Below are positions 7,899 to 15,346 of a stretch of DNA of 64,000 bases, in pieces. The position numbers and the translations under genes are program-made. The stretch lies in assembly GCA_027587225.1 (NCBI GenBank), contig JAPDDQ010000041.1, positions 1 to 64,000 on the forward strand. The letters run 5' to 3'. The DNA is from Solirubrobacter taibaiensis (GTDB lineage: Bacteria; Actinomycetota; Thermoleophilia; Solirubrobacterales; Solirubrobacteraceae). A model generated the notes under the pieces. It ran no database searches. It was given only the letters and a program-made list of their open reading frames with translations, and had not been told where the DNA came from. Every line of letters starts with the position of its first letter. Positions within the stretch are counted from its first letter, which is position 1.

Positions 7899-8627
7899 TC
7901 AGGCGGCGCGGATCTCGCCCTTGGCGATGCGGTACAGCCCGATCGCCAGCGGCAGGACCATCCACACGCCCATCGAGACCGCGAACCGGGCCCATTCGAT
8001 GCCGGACGCGACGCCCTCGGTCAGCGGGGTGCTGGTCTGCGTGGTGTCGATCCAGTTCGCGGCGTCGTTGAAGATCGGGATCGCGCCGAGCGCCCCGAAC
8101 GCGATCGGCAGCGCGAAGTACAGGACGACCGCGGCGGCCGAGTTCAGGAACGCGGCGCCGAACGCGACGCCCGACAGCATCGCCGTGATCAGCAGCACGC
8201 AGATCTGCAGGAAGACGGTGACGCCCATCGTCCACTCGCCGCCGACGACGGCGATCGCGAGGACGGCCATCACCAGCGCGATGGCGAGCACGATCAAGCC
8301 GAGGACGACGCCCGCGGCGATCTTCGCGCTCATCACCCGCATCCGCTGTGGCACGAGCGTGAACGTGATCAGCGCCGTACGCTGAGACCACTCTGAAGAG
8401 ACGAGCAGGATGCCGATGATCGGCAGCAGGATGCTCGCGGGCAGGATCGCCAGCGCGAACATGTCGCGGAAGATCAGCTCATCGGTCTCGCCGAAGACGC
8501 AGAACAGGATCACGATCGCGAGCGTGAAGACCGCGGTCACCAGCTGCAGCCAGAAGCCGGCGCGGGTGTCGACCATCTTGCGCAGCTCGACGAACGTGAG
8601 GCGCGGGAACGAGACGGCGGGGTTCAT
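7899..8627 (-). CDS. ABC transporter permease (ABC-2 type)
   Basis: A 242-residue membrane protein with six predicted helices, starting FPRLTFVELRKMVDTRAGFWLQ, a typical opening of bacterial ABC-2 permeases in drug or lantibiotic exporters. It carries the family's central block with SEWSQRTALITFTLVP. Its start overlaps the ATPase stop by 4 bp, so the pair is translated together and forms one exporter. The divergent histidine kinase/response regulator pair suggests it responds to an envelope stress or antibiotic. The substrate is unknown. Confidence 0.85.
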   Translation of the reverse strand: MNPAVSFPRLTFVELRKMVDTRAGFWLQLVTAVFTLAIVILFCVFGETDELIFRDMFALAILPASILLPIIGILLVSSEWSQRTALITFTLVPQRMRVMSAKIAAGVVLGLIVLAIALVMAVLAIAVVGGEWTMGVTVFLQICVLLITAMLSGVAFGAAFLNSAAAVVLYFALPIAFGALGAIPIFNDAANWIDTTQTSTPLTEGVASGIEWARFAVSMGVWMVLPLAIGLYRIAKGEIRAA

Positions 8628-9505
8628 GCGGGGGTCTCCGTGAGCTCGAAGAAGAGAGTCTCCAGGCCTGCGCCCTCGGACGGGGCCAGATGGGTGAGGA
8701 CGACGCCGCCGTTGAGCGCGGCGCGCCCGACGGCCTCGGCGTCCGCGTCGACGACGTAGGAGTCGTCTTCGAGGTGCTGCGCGGCGAGCCCGGCGCTATG
8801 GAGCGCGTTCTCGAGTTCACGCGGGTCGGTGGCCTTCACCAGCACGCCCGTTCCGGCCAGCAGCTCCTCGCGCGTGCCGTCGGCGACGATCTTGCCGTTG
8901 CCGATGATGAGCAGGCGGTCGGCGACGGCCTCGACCTCGCCCAGCAGGTGGCTGGAGAGGAAGACGGTGCCGCCGCGGTCGGCGAAGTCGCGCAGCAGGC
9001 CACGCATCCAGCGGATGCCCTCGGGGTCCAGGCCGTTGGCGGGCTCGTCGAGGATCAGCACCTGCGGGTCGCCCAGCAGGGCGTGCGCGAGGCCGAGCCG
9101 CTGGCGCATCCCGAGCGAGTACTGGCGCACGCGCTTCTTCGCGGCCGACTTGTCCAGGCCGACGAGCGTGAGCAGCTCGCTCACGCGTGATTCGGGCACG
9201 CCCATCATCAGGGCGCTGATGGCCAGCGCCTCGCGGCCGGTGCGGCCGGGGTGCTGGGCAGAGGCATCGAGCAGCACGCCGACGTGCCGGCCGGGGTTGG
9301 CGATCGCGTGGTAGTCGCGGTCGAGCACCTGGGAGTGCCCCGCGTCGGGCGTGGAGAGCCCGACCACCATCCGCATCGTCGTGGTCTTGCCGGCGCCGTT
9401 CGGTCCCAGGAAGCCGGTCACGGTGCCCGGCTCGCAGCGGAACGAGACGTCGTTGACGACCGCGCGGCCTCCGAGGCGCTTCGTGAGTCCTGTTGCTTCG
9501 ATCAT
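8624..9505 (-). CDS. ABC transporter ATP-binding protein
   Basis: A 293-residue ATPase. The chosen ATG gives MIEATGLTKRLGGRAVVNDV, the usual beginning; a longer open frame upstream lacks any family match. Walker A is GPNGAGKTTT (near residue 35), the signature is YSLGMRQRLGLA and Walker B is VLILDEPANGLDP with the switch histidine in SSHLLGEVEA. A C-terminal extension of about 80 residues is like the regulatory tails of CcmA/BcrA-type exporters. It couples with the ABC-2 permease by a 4-bp overlap and is divergent from a two-component system. Confidence 0.93.
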   Translation of the reverse strand: MIEATGLTKRLGGRAVVNDVSFRCEPGTVTGFLGPNGAGKTTTMRMVVGLSTPDAGHSQVLDRDYHAIANPGRHVGVLLDASAQHPGRTGREALAISALMMGVPESRVSELLTLVGLDKSAAKKRVRQYSLGMRQRLGLAHALLGDPQVLILDEPANGLDPEGIRWMRGLLRDFADRGGTVFLSSHLLGEVEAVADRLLIIGNGKIVADGTREELLAGTGVLVKATDPRELENALHSAGLAAQHLEDDSYVVDADAEAVGRAALNGGVVLTHLAPSEGAGLETLFFELTETPA

Positions 9506-9599
9506 GGCCGGGAGGATCGTCCGGCGCGGCCCCGGTGAAAACGGTCGCACGGCCATTTGGGATCGACTTCGGTAGGGGGTGCGCATCTGGCTCCCGGCG

Positions 9600-9605
9600 T
9601 ACGCT
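9600..9605 (+). promoter_or_regulatory. -10 box of the histidine kinase gene
   Basis: TACGCT ends 6 nt before the GTG at 9612, which fixes that codon as the probable leaderless start. Confidence 0.5.
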
Positions 9606-9611
9606 GCCGGG

Positions 9612-10781
9612 GTGAGCAGTCCGCGCTTCTCGATGCTTCCGGGCGGTGTGCTGGCCGAGTCCAGCTCGTCCAAGCGCACCACGCGCGACTGGATCGTCGA
9701 CGTGATGATGCTCGCCGTCGGTGTCGGCGTCGGGCTGATCGCGCTCGGCGGCACCGAGCACTACCGCAGCGAGGACGCGGTGGGCCTGGACTTCGTGATC
9801 GGGCTGCTGTGCTTCATTCCCCTGTGGTGGCGCCGCCGCTACCCGTGGGCCGTCTTCCTGGTCCTGGTCCCGCCGAGCGCGATCTTCGCCATGGCCGCGG
9901 GACCGGCGCTGATCTCGCTGTTCAACCTCGCGCTGCGCGGCACCCGCCGGCAGGTCGTGATCTCGGTGATCGTCAGCTGCATCGTCGGCTCGATCTACGC
10001 GGTGCTCTTCGACGATCCCGAGCTGCCGATGGTCGTCGACCTGGCGTTCGCGATCATCTTCCCGCTCGTGGTCGTGCCGTGGGGGCTGTTCGCGCGCACG
10101 CAGCGCGACCTGCTGCGCACGGCCCACGAGCGGGCCGAGAAGGCTGAGGCCGAGCAACGGGCACACGTCGAAGCCGCCCGCGAAGCTGAGCGGCGCCGGA
10201 TCGCGGGCGAGATGCACGACGTGCTCGCGCACCGCCTGTCGCTGCTCGCGGTGCACGCCGGTGCGCTGGAGTTCAACCCGGACGCCACGCCGGAGGAGAT
10301 CGAGCAGGCCGCGGGCGTGATCCGCACGACCGCCACCGAGGCGCTGCGCGACCTGCGCGACGTCATCGGCGTGCTGCGTACCGGCGACGGCGTCACCGCG
10401 CCGCCGCAGCCCACGCTCGACGCGATTCCGTCGCTCGTCGAGGAGTCCCGCGCGGCCGGGATGAACGTGCGCTCGCGGATCGAGGCCGAGGGCGGCGAGG
10501 TGATGGTCGGCCGCACCGCCTACCGCGTGGTGCAGGAAGGCCTGACGAACGCCCGCAAGCACGCGCCCGCCGCGGCGGTGGAAGTGACCGTGGGGCCGGC
10601 GGATGAGCACCTCGTGGTCGAGGTCGTCTCGCGTCAGTCGGCCCTGGCCCCTGACCCGCAGCCGGGCGGGAGCGGGCTGATCGGCCTGACCGAGCGCGTC
10701 GAGCTTGCGGGCGGCTCGCTGGAGCACGGGCCGAACCGGCGCGGCGACTTCGTGCTGCGGGCGGTGCTGCCGTGGACGTGA
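9612..10781 (+). CDS. Sensor histidine kinase, NarL/DesK-like (HisKA_3)
   Basis: A 389-residue kinase. About five membrane segments fill residues 25-165, followed by a coiled linker rich in EKAEAEQRAHVEAAREAE. The dimerisation/phosphoacceptor domain has RRRIAGEMHDVLAHRLS with His near residue 202. The ATPase domain has a degenerate N-box (RVVQEGLTNARKHAPA) and a glycine box GGSGLIGLTERVELAGG. It should phosphorylate the response regulator encoded by the overlapping next gene. The GTG at 9612 is chosen because TACGCT stands 6 nt before it. The stimulus is unknown; the adjacent divergent ABC exporter is the likely target. Confidence 0.9.
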   Translation: MSSPRFSMLPGGVLAESSSSKRTTRDWIVDVMMLAVGVGVGLIALGGTEHYRSEDAVGLDFVIGLLCFIPLWWRRRYPWAVFLVLVPPSAIFAMAAGPALISLFNLALRGTRRQVVISVIVSCIVGSIYAVLFDDPELPMVVDLAFAIIFPLVVVPWGLFARTQRDLLRTAHERAEKAEAEQRAHVEAAREAERRRIAGEMHDVLAHRLSLLAVHAGALEFNPDATPEEIEQAAGVIRTTATEALRDLRDVIGVLRTGDGVTAPPQPTLDAIPSLVEESRAAGMNVRSRIEAEGGEVMVGRTAYRVVQEGLTNARKHAPAAAVEVTVGPADEHLVVEVVSRQSALAPDPQPGGSGLIGLTERVELAGGSLEHGPNRRGDFVLRAVLPWT

Positions 10782-11416
10782 TCCGGGTGCTGCTGGTCGA
10801 CGACGACGCCCTAGTCCGGTCCGGGCTGCGGATGATGCTCGCGGGCGCGCCGCAGATCGAGGTCGTGGGCGAGGCCGACGACGGCCGCGGCGTCCTGGGG
10901 GCCGTCGACAAGCACCGCCCCGACGTCGTCCTCATGGACATCCGCATGCCGCAGCTGGACGGGATCGAGGCCACGCGCCTGCTGCGCGCGCAACCGTCCG
11001 CGCCCGAGGTGATTGTGCTGACCACCTTCGACGCCGACGAGCTCGTCCTGCGGGCGCTGCGCGCGGGTGCGGCGGGCTTCCTCTTGAAGGACACGCCGCC
11101 CCCGGAGATCGTGCGCGCGATCGAACACGTCCACGCGGGCGAGGGCACGCTCTCCCCCACGATCACGCGCCGGCTGATCGCTCTGGTCGCCGACGACGGC
11201 GGCCGGCGCGAGGACGCCCGGGTGAAACTCGCGTCTCTGAGCGCCCGCGAGCGCGAAGTGGCCGGCCTCGTCGGCCAGGGCTGCTCGAACGCCGACATCG
11301 CGTCCAAGCTCCACATGAGCGTCGCCACCGTGAAGGCGCACGTCTCGCGACTGCTCGTGAAGCTCGAGGTCGAGAACCGCGTCCAGGTCGCGCTGCTGGT
11401 TCAAGACGCGTCCTGA
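10778..11416 (+). CDS. Response regulator, NarL/FixJ family
   Basis: A 212-residue regulator. The receiver domain begins IRVLLVDDDALVRSGLRMML and has the phosphorylated aspartate in VVLMDIRMPQLDG (near residue 54) and the conserved Thr/Lys in LTTFDAD and FLLKDTPP. The LuxR-type HTH at the C-terminus reads LSAREREVAGLVGQGCSNADIASKLHMSVATVKAHVSRLLVKL. GTG at 10778 overlaps the kinase stop in the common GTGA form; a GTG two codons upstream is also possible. It probably controls the divergent ABC exporter and its own operon. Confidence 0.93.
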   Translation: MIRVLLVDDDALVRSGLRMMLAGAPQIEVVGEADDGRGVLGAVDKHRPDVVLMDIRMPQLDGIEATRLLRAQPSAPEVIVLTTFDADELVLRALRAGAAGFLLKDTPPPEIVRAIEHVHAGEGTLSPTITRRLIALVADDGGRREDARVKLASLSAREREVAGLVGQGCSNADIASKLHMSVATVKAHVSRLLVKLEVENRVQVALLVQDAS

Positions 11417-11420
11417 CGCG

Positions 11421-11426
11421 TAGACT
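11421..11426 (+). promoter_or_regulatory. -10 box of dhaM
   Basis: TAGACT ends 7 nt before the GTG at 11434, 4 nt after the response-regulator stop. dhaM therefore probably has its own leaderless transcript. Confidence 0.5.
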
Positions 11427-11433
11427 CGGGCGC

Positions 11434-11817
11434 GTGGTCGGGATCGTCGTCGTCTCGCATAGCGCCGATATCGCGGCGGGCATCCTGGCGCTCGCGACGC
11501 AGATGGCCGGTCCGGACGTGCCCTTCCAGGCCGTCGGTGGGACGGCGGACGGTGGGCTCGGCACGGACGCCGACCGGATCGACGCCGCGCTCGACGCCGC
11601 CGATCAGGGAGATGGCGTGGTCGTGCTCGGTGATCTCGGCAGCGCGATCCTGTCCGTCCGCAGCGCTCTGGAGGACTTCGAGGGCAGCGGCGCGCGTCTG
11701 GTCGACGCGCCGGTTGTGGAGGGGGCGATCGCCGCGGCGGTGACCGCCTCGGCCGGCCTGCCCATCGACGACGTCGTACGCGCGGCGGAGGAGGCTCGTG
11801 TCGTCCCAAAGTTCTGA
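11434..11817 (+). CDS. dhaM: Dihydroxyacetone kinase phosphotransfer subunit, EIIA domain only
   Basis: A 127-residue protein matching the mannose-type EIIA domain of DhaM: GIVVVSHSADIAAGI carries the phosphoryl-accepting histidine (residue 9), then GGTADGGLGTDADRI and GVVVLGDLGSAI. In E. coli DhaM is one chain of EIIA, HPr and an EI-like part; here only EIIA is present and HPr follows as a separate gene overlapping by 20 bp. It should pass phosphate to the ADP bound on DhaL, whose gene is on the opposite strand nearby. The GTG start is 7 nt after a TAGACT box. Confidence 0.92.
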   Translation: MVGIVVVSHSADIAAGILALATQMAGPDVPFQAVGGTADGGLGTDADRIDAALDAADQGDGVVVLGDLGSAILSVRSALEDFEGSGARLVDAPVVEGAIAAAVTASAGLPIDDVVRAAEEARVVPKF

Positions 11818-12070
11818 GACCACGGTGGTCATCCCGGAGCACGTGGACCTGCACGCGCGCCCGGCCGCCCAGTTCGTGCGCACCGCGATGACGTTCAGCG
11901 CGCGCATCCAGGTCGCGGCGGGCGAGCGCGAGGTCGACGCCAAGAGTCTGCTGTCGGTGCTTTCGCTCGGTGCCAAGGGCGGCACCACCCTCCGGCTCCG
12001 GGCCGAAGGTGACGACGCCTCACGCGCCGTCGCCGACCTCGCCGAGCTCGTGGCCGGCCTCAGCGAGTAG
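11798..12070 (+). CDS. ptsH: HPr-like phosphocarrier protein
   Basis: A 90-residue HPr. The phosphorylated histidine is in HVDLHARPAAQF (residue 19) and the regulatory-serine position is in DAKSLLSVLSLGA (Ser50, 31 residues after the histidine as in classical HPr). It should carry phosphate from the enzyme I encoded by the convergent gene to DhaM. The GTG start overlaps the end of dhaM. Its 3' end overlaps the 3' end of ptsI on the other strand by 51 bp. No sugar permease is nearby, so it may serve DhaM alone. Confidence 0.92.
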   Translation: MSSQSSETTVVIPEHVDLHARPAAQFVRTAMTFSARIQVAAGEREVDAKSLLSVLSLGAKGGTTLRLRAEGDDASRAVADLAELVAGLSE

Positions 12071-13606
12071 CCGCTCGACCTCGGCGGCGTCGCTCGCCTC
12101 CAGAGCGGCGCTTGCGAGCTGCGCGACCGCGCCGGCGTCGAGCGCGCGCACGGCCGCGTGCGTCGCCGCCACGCGGGCCGCTCCCACGCTCAGCTCCGTG
12201 ACCCCGAACCCGACCAGCAGCGGGATCATGCGCGGGTCGGACGCCGCCTCGCCACAGACCTCGAGCACGCGCTCGTGGGCCCGCGCGGCCTCCCCGACGC
12301 GGGCGATCTGCGCCAGCACCCGCGGGTGATGGGTCGCCACGTCGCCGGGTGCGAAGCGGTCGACGCCGAGCACATCCGCGGTGAGGTCGTTGGTGCCGAT
12401 CGAGAGGAAGTCCGCGGCCGCGGCGATCTCGTCCACCCGCGTGGCCGCGTCCGTCGTCTCGATCATCGCCCCGAGCGGCGCGGTGGTGAGGGCGCGGACG
12501 GCCTCGACGTCGGCGGCGTCGCGGACCAGCGGGAGCAGCACGCGGACGCCCTCCGCGGCACCGATCGCGCGCAGTTGCGCGGCGAGCGCGTCGGGCTGGT
12601 CGAGCAGCAGGGCGACGCCACGCGCGCTGATGCCCCGCAGGAACGGCGGCGTCTTGTCGCCCCCGAAGTCGAGCACCCGCACGGTCGCGGTCCGGTTGCC
12701 GAGCAGCGCGAGCACGGGTTCGAGCATCCGCCGGTGCGCGGCCTCGTCGGGCCAGGCCGCGGCGTCCAGGAACGCGAGCTCGGTCCGCAGCAGGCCCACG
12801 CCCTCCGCGCCGGCGGCGAGCCCCACCCGCACCTCGGCGGCGCCCGCGGCGTTGACCAGGATGCGGACACGGACGCCGTCGCGGGTGACGGCGGGGCCGG
12901 TCGCGGTCGCCCGCGTGCGGCGGGCGGGTGGCGCGACGCGCGGATCGACGATCGCGTCTCCGCGGTCGCCGTCGACCGCGAGTGACGTGCCGTCGGCGAG
13001 CTCCAGCAGCGGCGCCCCCACGCCCACGACCATCGGCAGCCCGAGCCCGCGCGCGATCACCGCCGCGTGGGCCGATGCGCCGCCGGCAGCGAGGGCGATG
13101 CCCGCCACGCGCTCGTCGAGCTCCGCCACGTCGGCCGGGCCGAGGTCCTGCGCGACCAGGATGAACGGGCCGGGCCCGCTCGGTGTGGCCCGGCCGGCCG
13201 CGGCCCGGCGACCGAGCGAGCGGACGTCGTCCGCGCGGGCGGCAAGGACGGGATCCTCGATCGCGGCGAGCATGTCCGCGAGTTGCTCGCACGCTTCGAG
13301 GATCGCCTGTGGAGCGGCCAAGCCGCGCGCGACCGCGGCTTCGACGGCCGCGTCCAGGGCCGGGTCGGCGGCCATCAGCACGCCGGTCTCGACGATGTCG
13401 GCCTGCTCCGCGGCACCGTCCGCGCGCAGGCGGGCGGCGAGCGCGGTGATCTCGTCGCCCGCGCGCAAGAGCGCCGCGCGGGCGCGCATCAGCTCGGCCT
13501 GCGGGTCACCGGAGCCCGCGTCGTCGGCCGCCGCACCGACCCGCCACACGCGACCGGCCGCGACGCCCGGCGCCGCGGCGAGTCCATGCAGCCGCCGCTC
13601 GCCCAT
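12020..13606 (-). CDS. ptsI: PTS enzyme I (PEP-protein phosphotransferase)
   Basis: A 528-residue enzyme I that takes phosphate from PEP and gives it to HPr. The phosphohistidine is in GGASAHAAVIARGLGLP (near residue 180). The PEP-binding barrel has EGVGLLRTELAF, RVLDFGGDKTPPFL, LSIGTNDLTADVLGVDR and CGEAASDP. It is slightly shorter than the 570-575 residues of classical enzyme I. ATG at 13606 is chosen; a GTG one codon earlier is possible. It follows dhaL by about 20 nt on the same strand, so the order is dhaK-dhaL-ptsI, facing dhaM-ptsH. Confidence 0.94.
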   Translation of the reverse strand: MGERRLHGLAAAPGVAAGRVWRVGAAADDAGSGDPQAELMRARAALLRAGDEITALAARLRADGAAEQADIVETGVLMAADPALDAAVEAAVARGLAAPQAILEACEQLADMLAAIEDPVLAARADDVRSLGRRAAAGRATPSGPGPFILVAQDLGPADVAELDERVAGIALAAGGASAHAAVIARGLGLPMVVGVGAPLLELADGTSLAVDGDRGDAIVDPRVAPPARRTRATATGPAVTRDGVRVRILVNAAGAAEVRVGLAAGAEGVGLLRTELAFLDAAAWPDEAAHRRMLEPVLALLGNRTATVRVLDFGGDKTPPFLRGISARGVALLLDQPDALAAQLRAIGAAEGVRVLLPLVRDAADVEAVRALTTAPLGAMIETTDAATRVDEIAAAADFLSIGTNDLTADVLGVDRFAPGDVATHHPRVLAQIARVGEAARAHERVLEVCGEAASDPRMIPLLVGFGVTELSVGAARVAATHAAVRALDAGAVAQLASAALEASDAAEVERLLAEAGHELGEVGDGA

Positions 13607-13625
13607 CACGCGCCGCGACCGCGCA

Positions 13626-14255
13626 TCAGTCCTCCAGCGCGCGGCCGAGCGCCGAGATGATCAGCACGGTGGACGCGGCGCCCGGGTCCTCGTGGCCGAT
13701 CGACCGCTCGCCCAGGTACGAGGCGCGGCCCTTGCGCGCCTGCAGCGGGATGGTCGAGCGGGCGCCCTCCTCCGCGGCCTCGGTGGCCGCGGCGATCGCG
13801 TCGGCGAGTGGCTGGCCCGCTTCCACCGCCGCGCGTAGCGCCTGCGTCGCGGGCGTGAGCGCGTCCACCATCGTCTTGTCGCCCACCTGCGCAGCGCCGA
13901 GCTCGACGATGCCGGCGAGCGCGGCGTCCAGGGCGTCCGCCAACGCCGGCCCCTCCAGCGCTTCGGCGTCGCCCATCGACCGGCCGGCACGGCGGAGCGC
14001 CGTGCCCCACAGCGGGCCGCTCGCGCCGCCGACCTTCGACACCAGCGTCTTGCCGGCGAGGATGAGCCGGCGCCCGGGGACGAGGTCGTCGCCGCCGGTC
14101 GCCAGCGCTTCGACGACCGCGCGGAACCCGCGCTTGAGGTTGTTGCCGTGGTCGCCGTCGCCGATCGCGGAGTCGAGCTCCGTCAGGCGATCAGCGTCCG
14201 CGACGACGGCGGCGCAGGCCTCGTCCATCCACGCGTTGACGGAGACGGTGCTCAA
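13626..14255 (-). CDS. dhaL: Dihydroxyacetone kinase ADP-binding subunit
   Basis: A 209-residue all-helical subunit that holds ADP as a cofactor, is rephosphorylated by DhaM and transfers the phosphate to dihydroxyacetone on DhaK. The nucleotide and Mg-binding motifs are clear: ELDSAIGDGDHGNNLKRG, GGASGPLWGTALRRAG, GDKTMVDALTPA and the ARKGRASYLGERSIGHEDPGA segment. The start is TTG, two nt after the dhaK stop, so it is translationally coupled. ptsI follows. Confidence 0.95.
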   Translation of the reverse strand: MSTVSVNAWMDEACAAVVADADRLTELDSAIGDGDHGNNLKRGFRAVVEALATGGDDLVPGRRLILAGKTLVSKVGGASGPLWGTALRRAGRSMGDAEALEGPALADALDAALAGIVELGAAQVGDKTMVDALTPATQALRAAVEAGQPLADAIAAATEAAEEGARSTIPLQARKGRASYLGERSIGHEDPGAASTVLIISALGRALED

Positions 14256-14257
14256 GC

Positions 14258-15265
14258 TCAGACCCCCCAGCGCAGCGCGGCGGTGTGCACCGGGGCATCC
14301 CAGAGCGCGGCGAGCTCATCGTCGAGCTCGAGCACGGTGAGCGACGCGCCCGCCATCTCCAGTGACGTGATGAACGGGCCGACGAGCCGGCGCGCGGGCC
14401 GTAGGCCGCGCTCGGTCAGCTCCCGCTCGATCTCGCCGTGCAGCACGTAGAGCTCGAGCAGGGGCGTGCCACCCATCCCGTTGGTGAACACGAGCAGTTC
14501 GGCGCCCTCCGCCGGGGCGAGGTCGGAGATCACGGCCTCGACCAGCTCCGCGGCGATCTGGCGGGCGGTGCCGAGCGGCTCGCGGCGGCGACCTGGCTCG
14601 CCGTGGATGCCGATGCCGACCTCCATCTCGCCCTCGGGCAGGTCGAAGATCGGCTTGGCGGCCCCGGGCGGGGTGCAGGACGACAGCGCGATCCCGAACG
14701 ACCGCGCGCGGTCGTTCACGCGCCGGGCGATCCCGGCCACGGCGGCGACGTCGTCGCCACGCTCGGCGGCGGCGCCCGCGAGCTTCTCCGCCAGCACGGT
14801 CGCGCCGACGCCACGCCGGCCCGCCGTGTACAGCGAGTCCTGCACGGCGACGTCATCGTCGATCAGCACCGACTCGACCGCGATCCCCTCGTCGGCCGCC
14901 TCCTCGGCCGCGAGCTTGAAGTTCAGGACGTCGCCCGTGTAGTTCTTGACGATGTGCACGACGCCGGCGCCGCCGTCCACGGCGGTCGTCGCGGCGAGCA
15001 TCTGGTCGGGCACCGGCGACGTGAACACCGCGCCCGGGCACGCGGCATCGAGCATCCCCAGGCCCACGAACCCGCCGTGCATCGGCTCATGGCCCGCGCC
15101 GCCGCCGGAGACGAGTGCGACTTTGCCCTTCCTGGGGGCGTCGGCGCGAATGACGATCTGCGCCGCGAGGTCGACCTTGAGGATGTCTCCGTGGGCGACG
15201 GCGAGTCCGGCCAAGGACTCCGGGACGACATTCTCGGGGTCGTTCAACAGCTTGCGCATGGACAT
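14258..15265 (-). CDS. dhaK: Dihydroxyacetone kinase substrate-binding subunit
   Basis: A 335-residue subunit that binds dihydroxyacetone covalently through a histidine, in GIGIHGEPG (near residue 221). Other active-site parts are VSGGGAGHEPMHGGFVG and NYTGDVLNF. The first usually reads GGGSGHEP; here Ser is Ala. The ATG is preceded by GGAGGAG, one of the few strong ribosome sites in the window, so this gene heads the dhaK-dhaL-ptsI unit. Product: dihydroxyacetone phosphate for lower glycolysis. Confidence 0.96.
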   Translation of the reverse strand: MSMRKLLNDPENVVPESLAGLAVAHGDILKVDLAAQIVIRADAPRKGKVALVSGGGAGHEPMHGGFVGLGMLDAACPGAVFTSPVPDQMLAATTAVDGGAGVVHIVKNYTGDVLNFKLAAEEAADEGIAVESVLIDDDVAVQDSLYTAGRRGVGATVLAEKLAGAAAERGDDVAAVAGIARRVNDRARSFGIALSSCTPPGAAKPIFDLPEGEMEVGIGIHGEPGRRREPLGTARQIAAELVEAVISDLAPAEGAELLVFTNGMGGTPLLELYVLHGEIERELTERGLRPARRLVGPFITSLEMAGASLTVLELDDELAALWDAPVHTAALRWGV

Positions 15266-15305
15266 GGGGCTCCTCCGCGGTGGAACGCTGGTGGAGCAAA
15301 AGTAA

Positions 15306-15332
15306 CGAAACCTCCGACATCCGGAGGTTTCG
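15306..15332 (-). terminator. Terminator of gatCAB
   Basis: An 11-bp perfect stem (CGAAACCTCCG and complement, 5-nt loop) lies 14 nt after the gatB stop. On the minus strand it is followed by TTACTTTTG, a T-rich tail. Confidence 0.8.
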
Positions 15333-15346
15333 TCGCGTTCGAGCTT

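Noticed and set aside
8817..10727. Long minus-strand open frame over the histidine kinase and ABC ATPase
   Set aside because: It crosses genes with full motif sets in other frames and has no recognisable domain.
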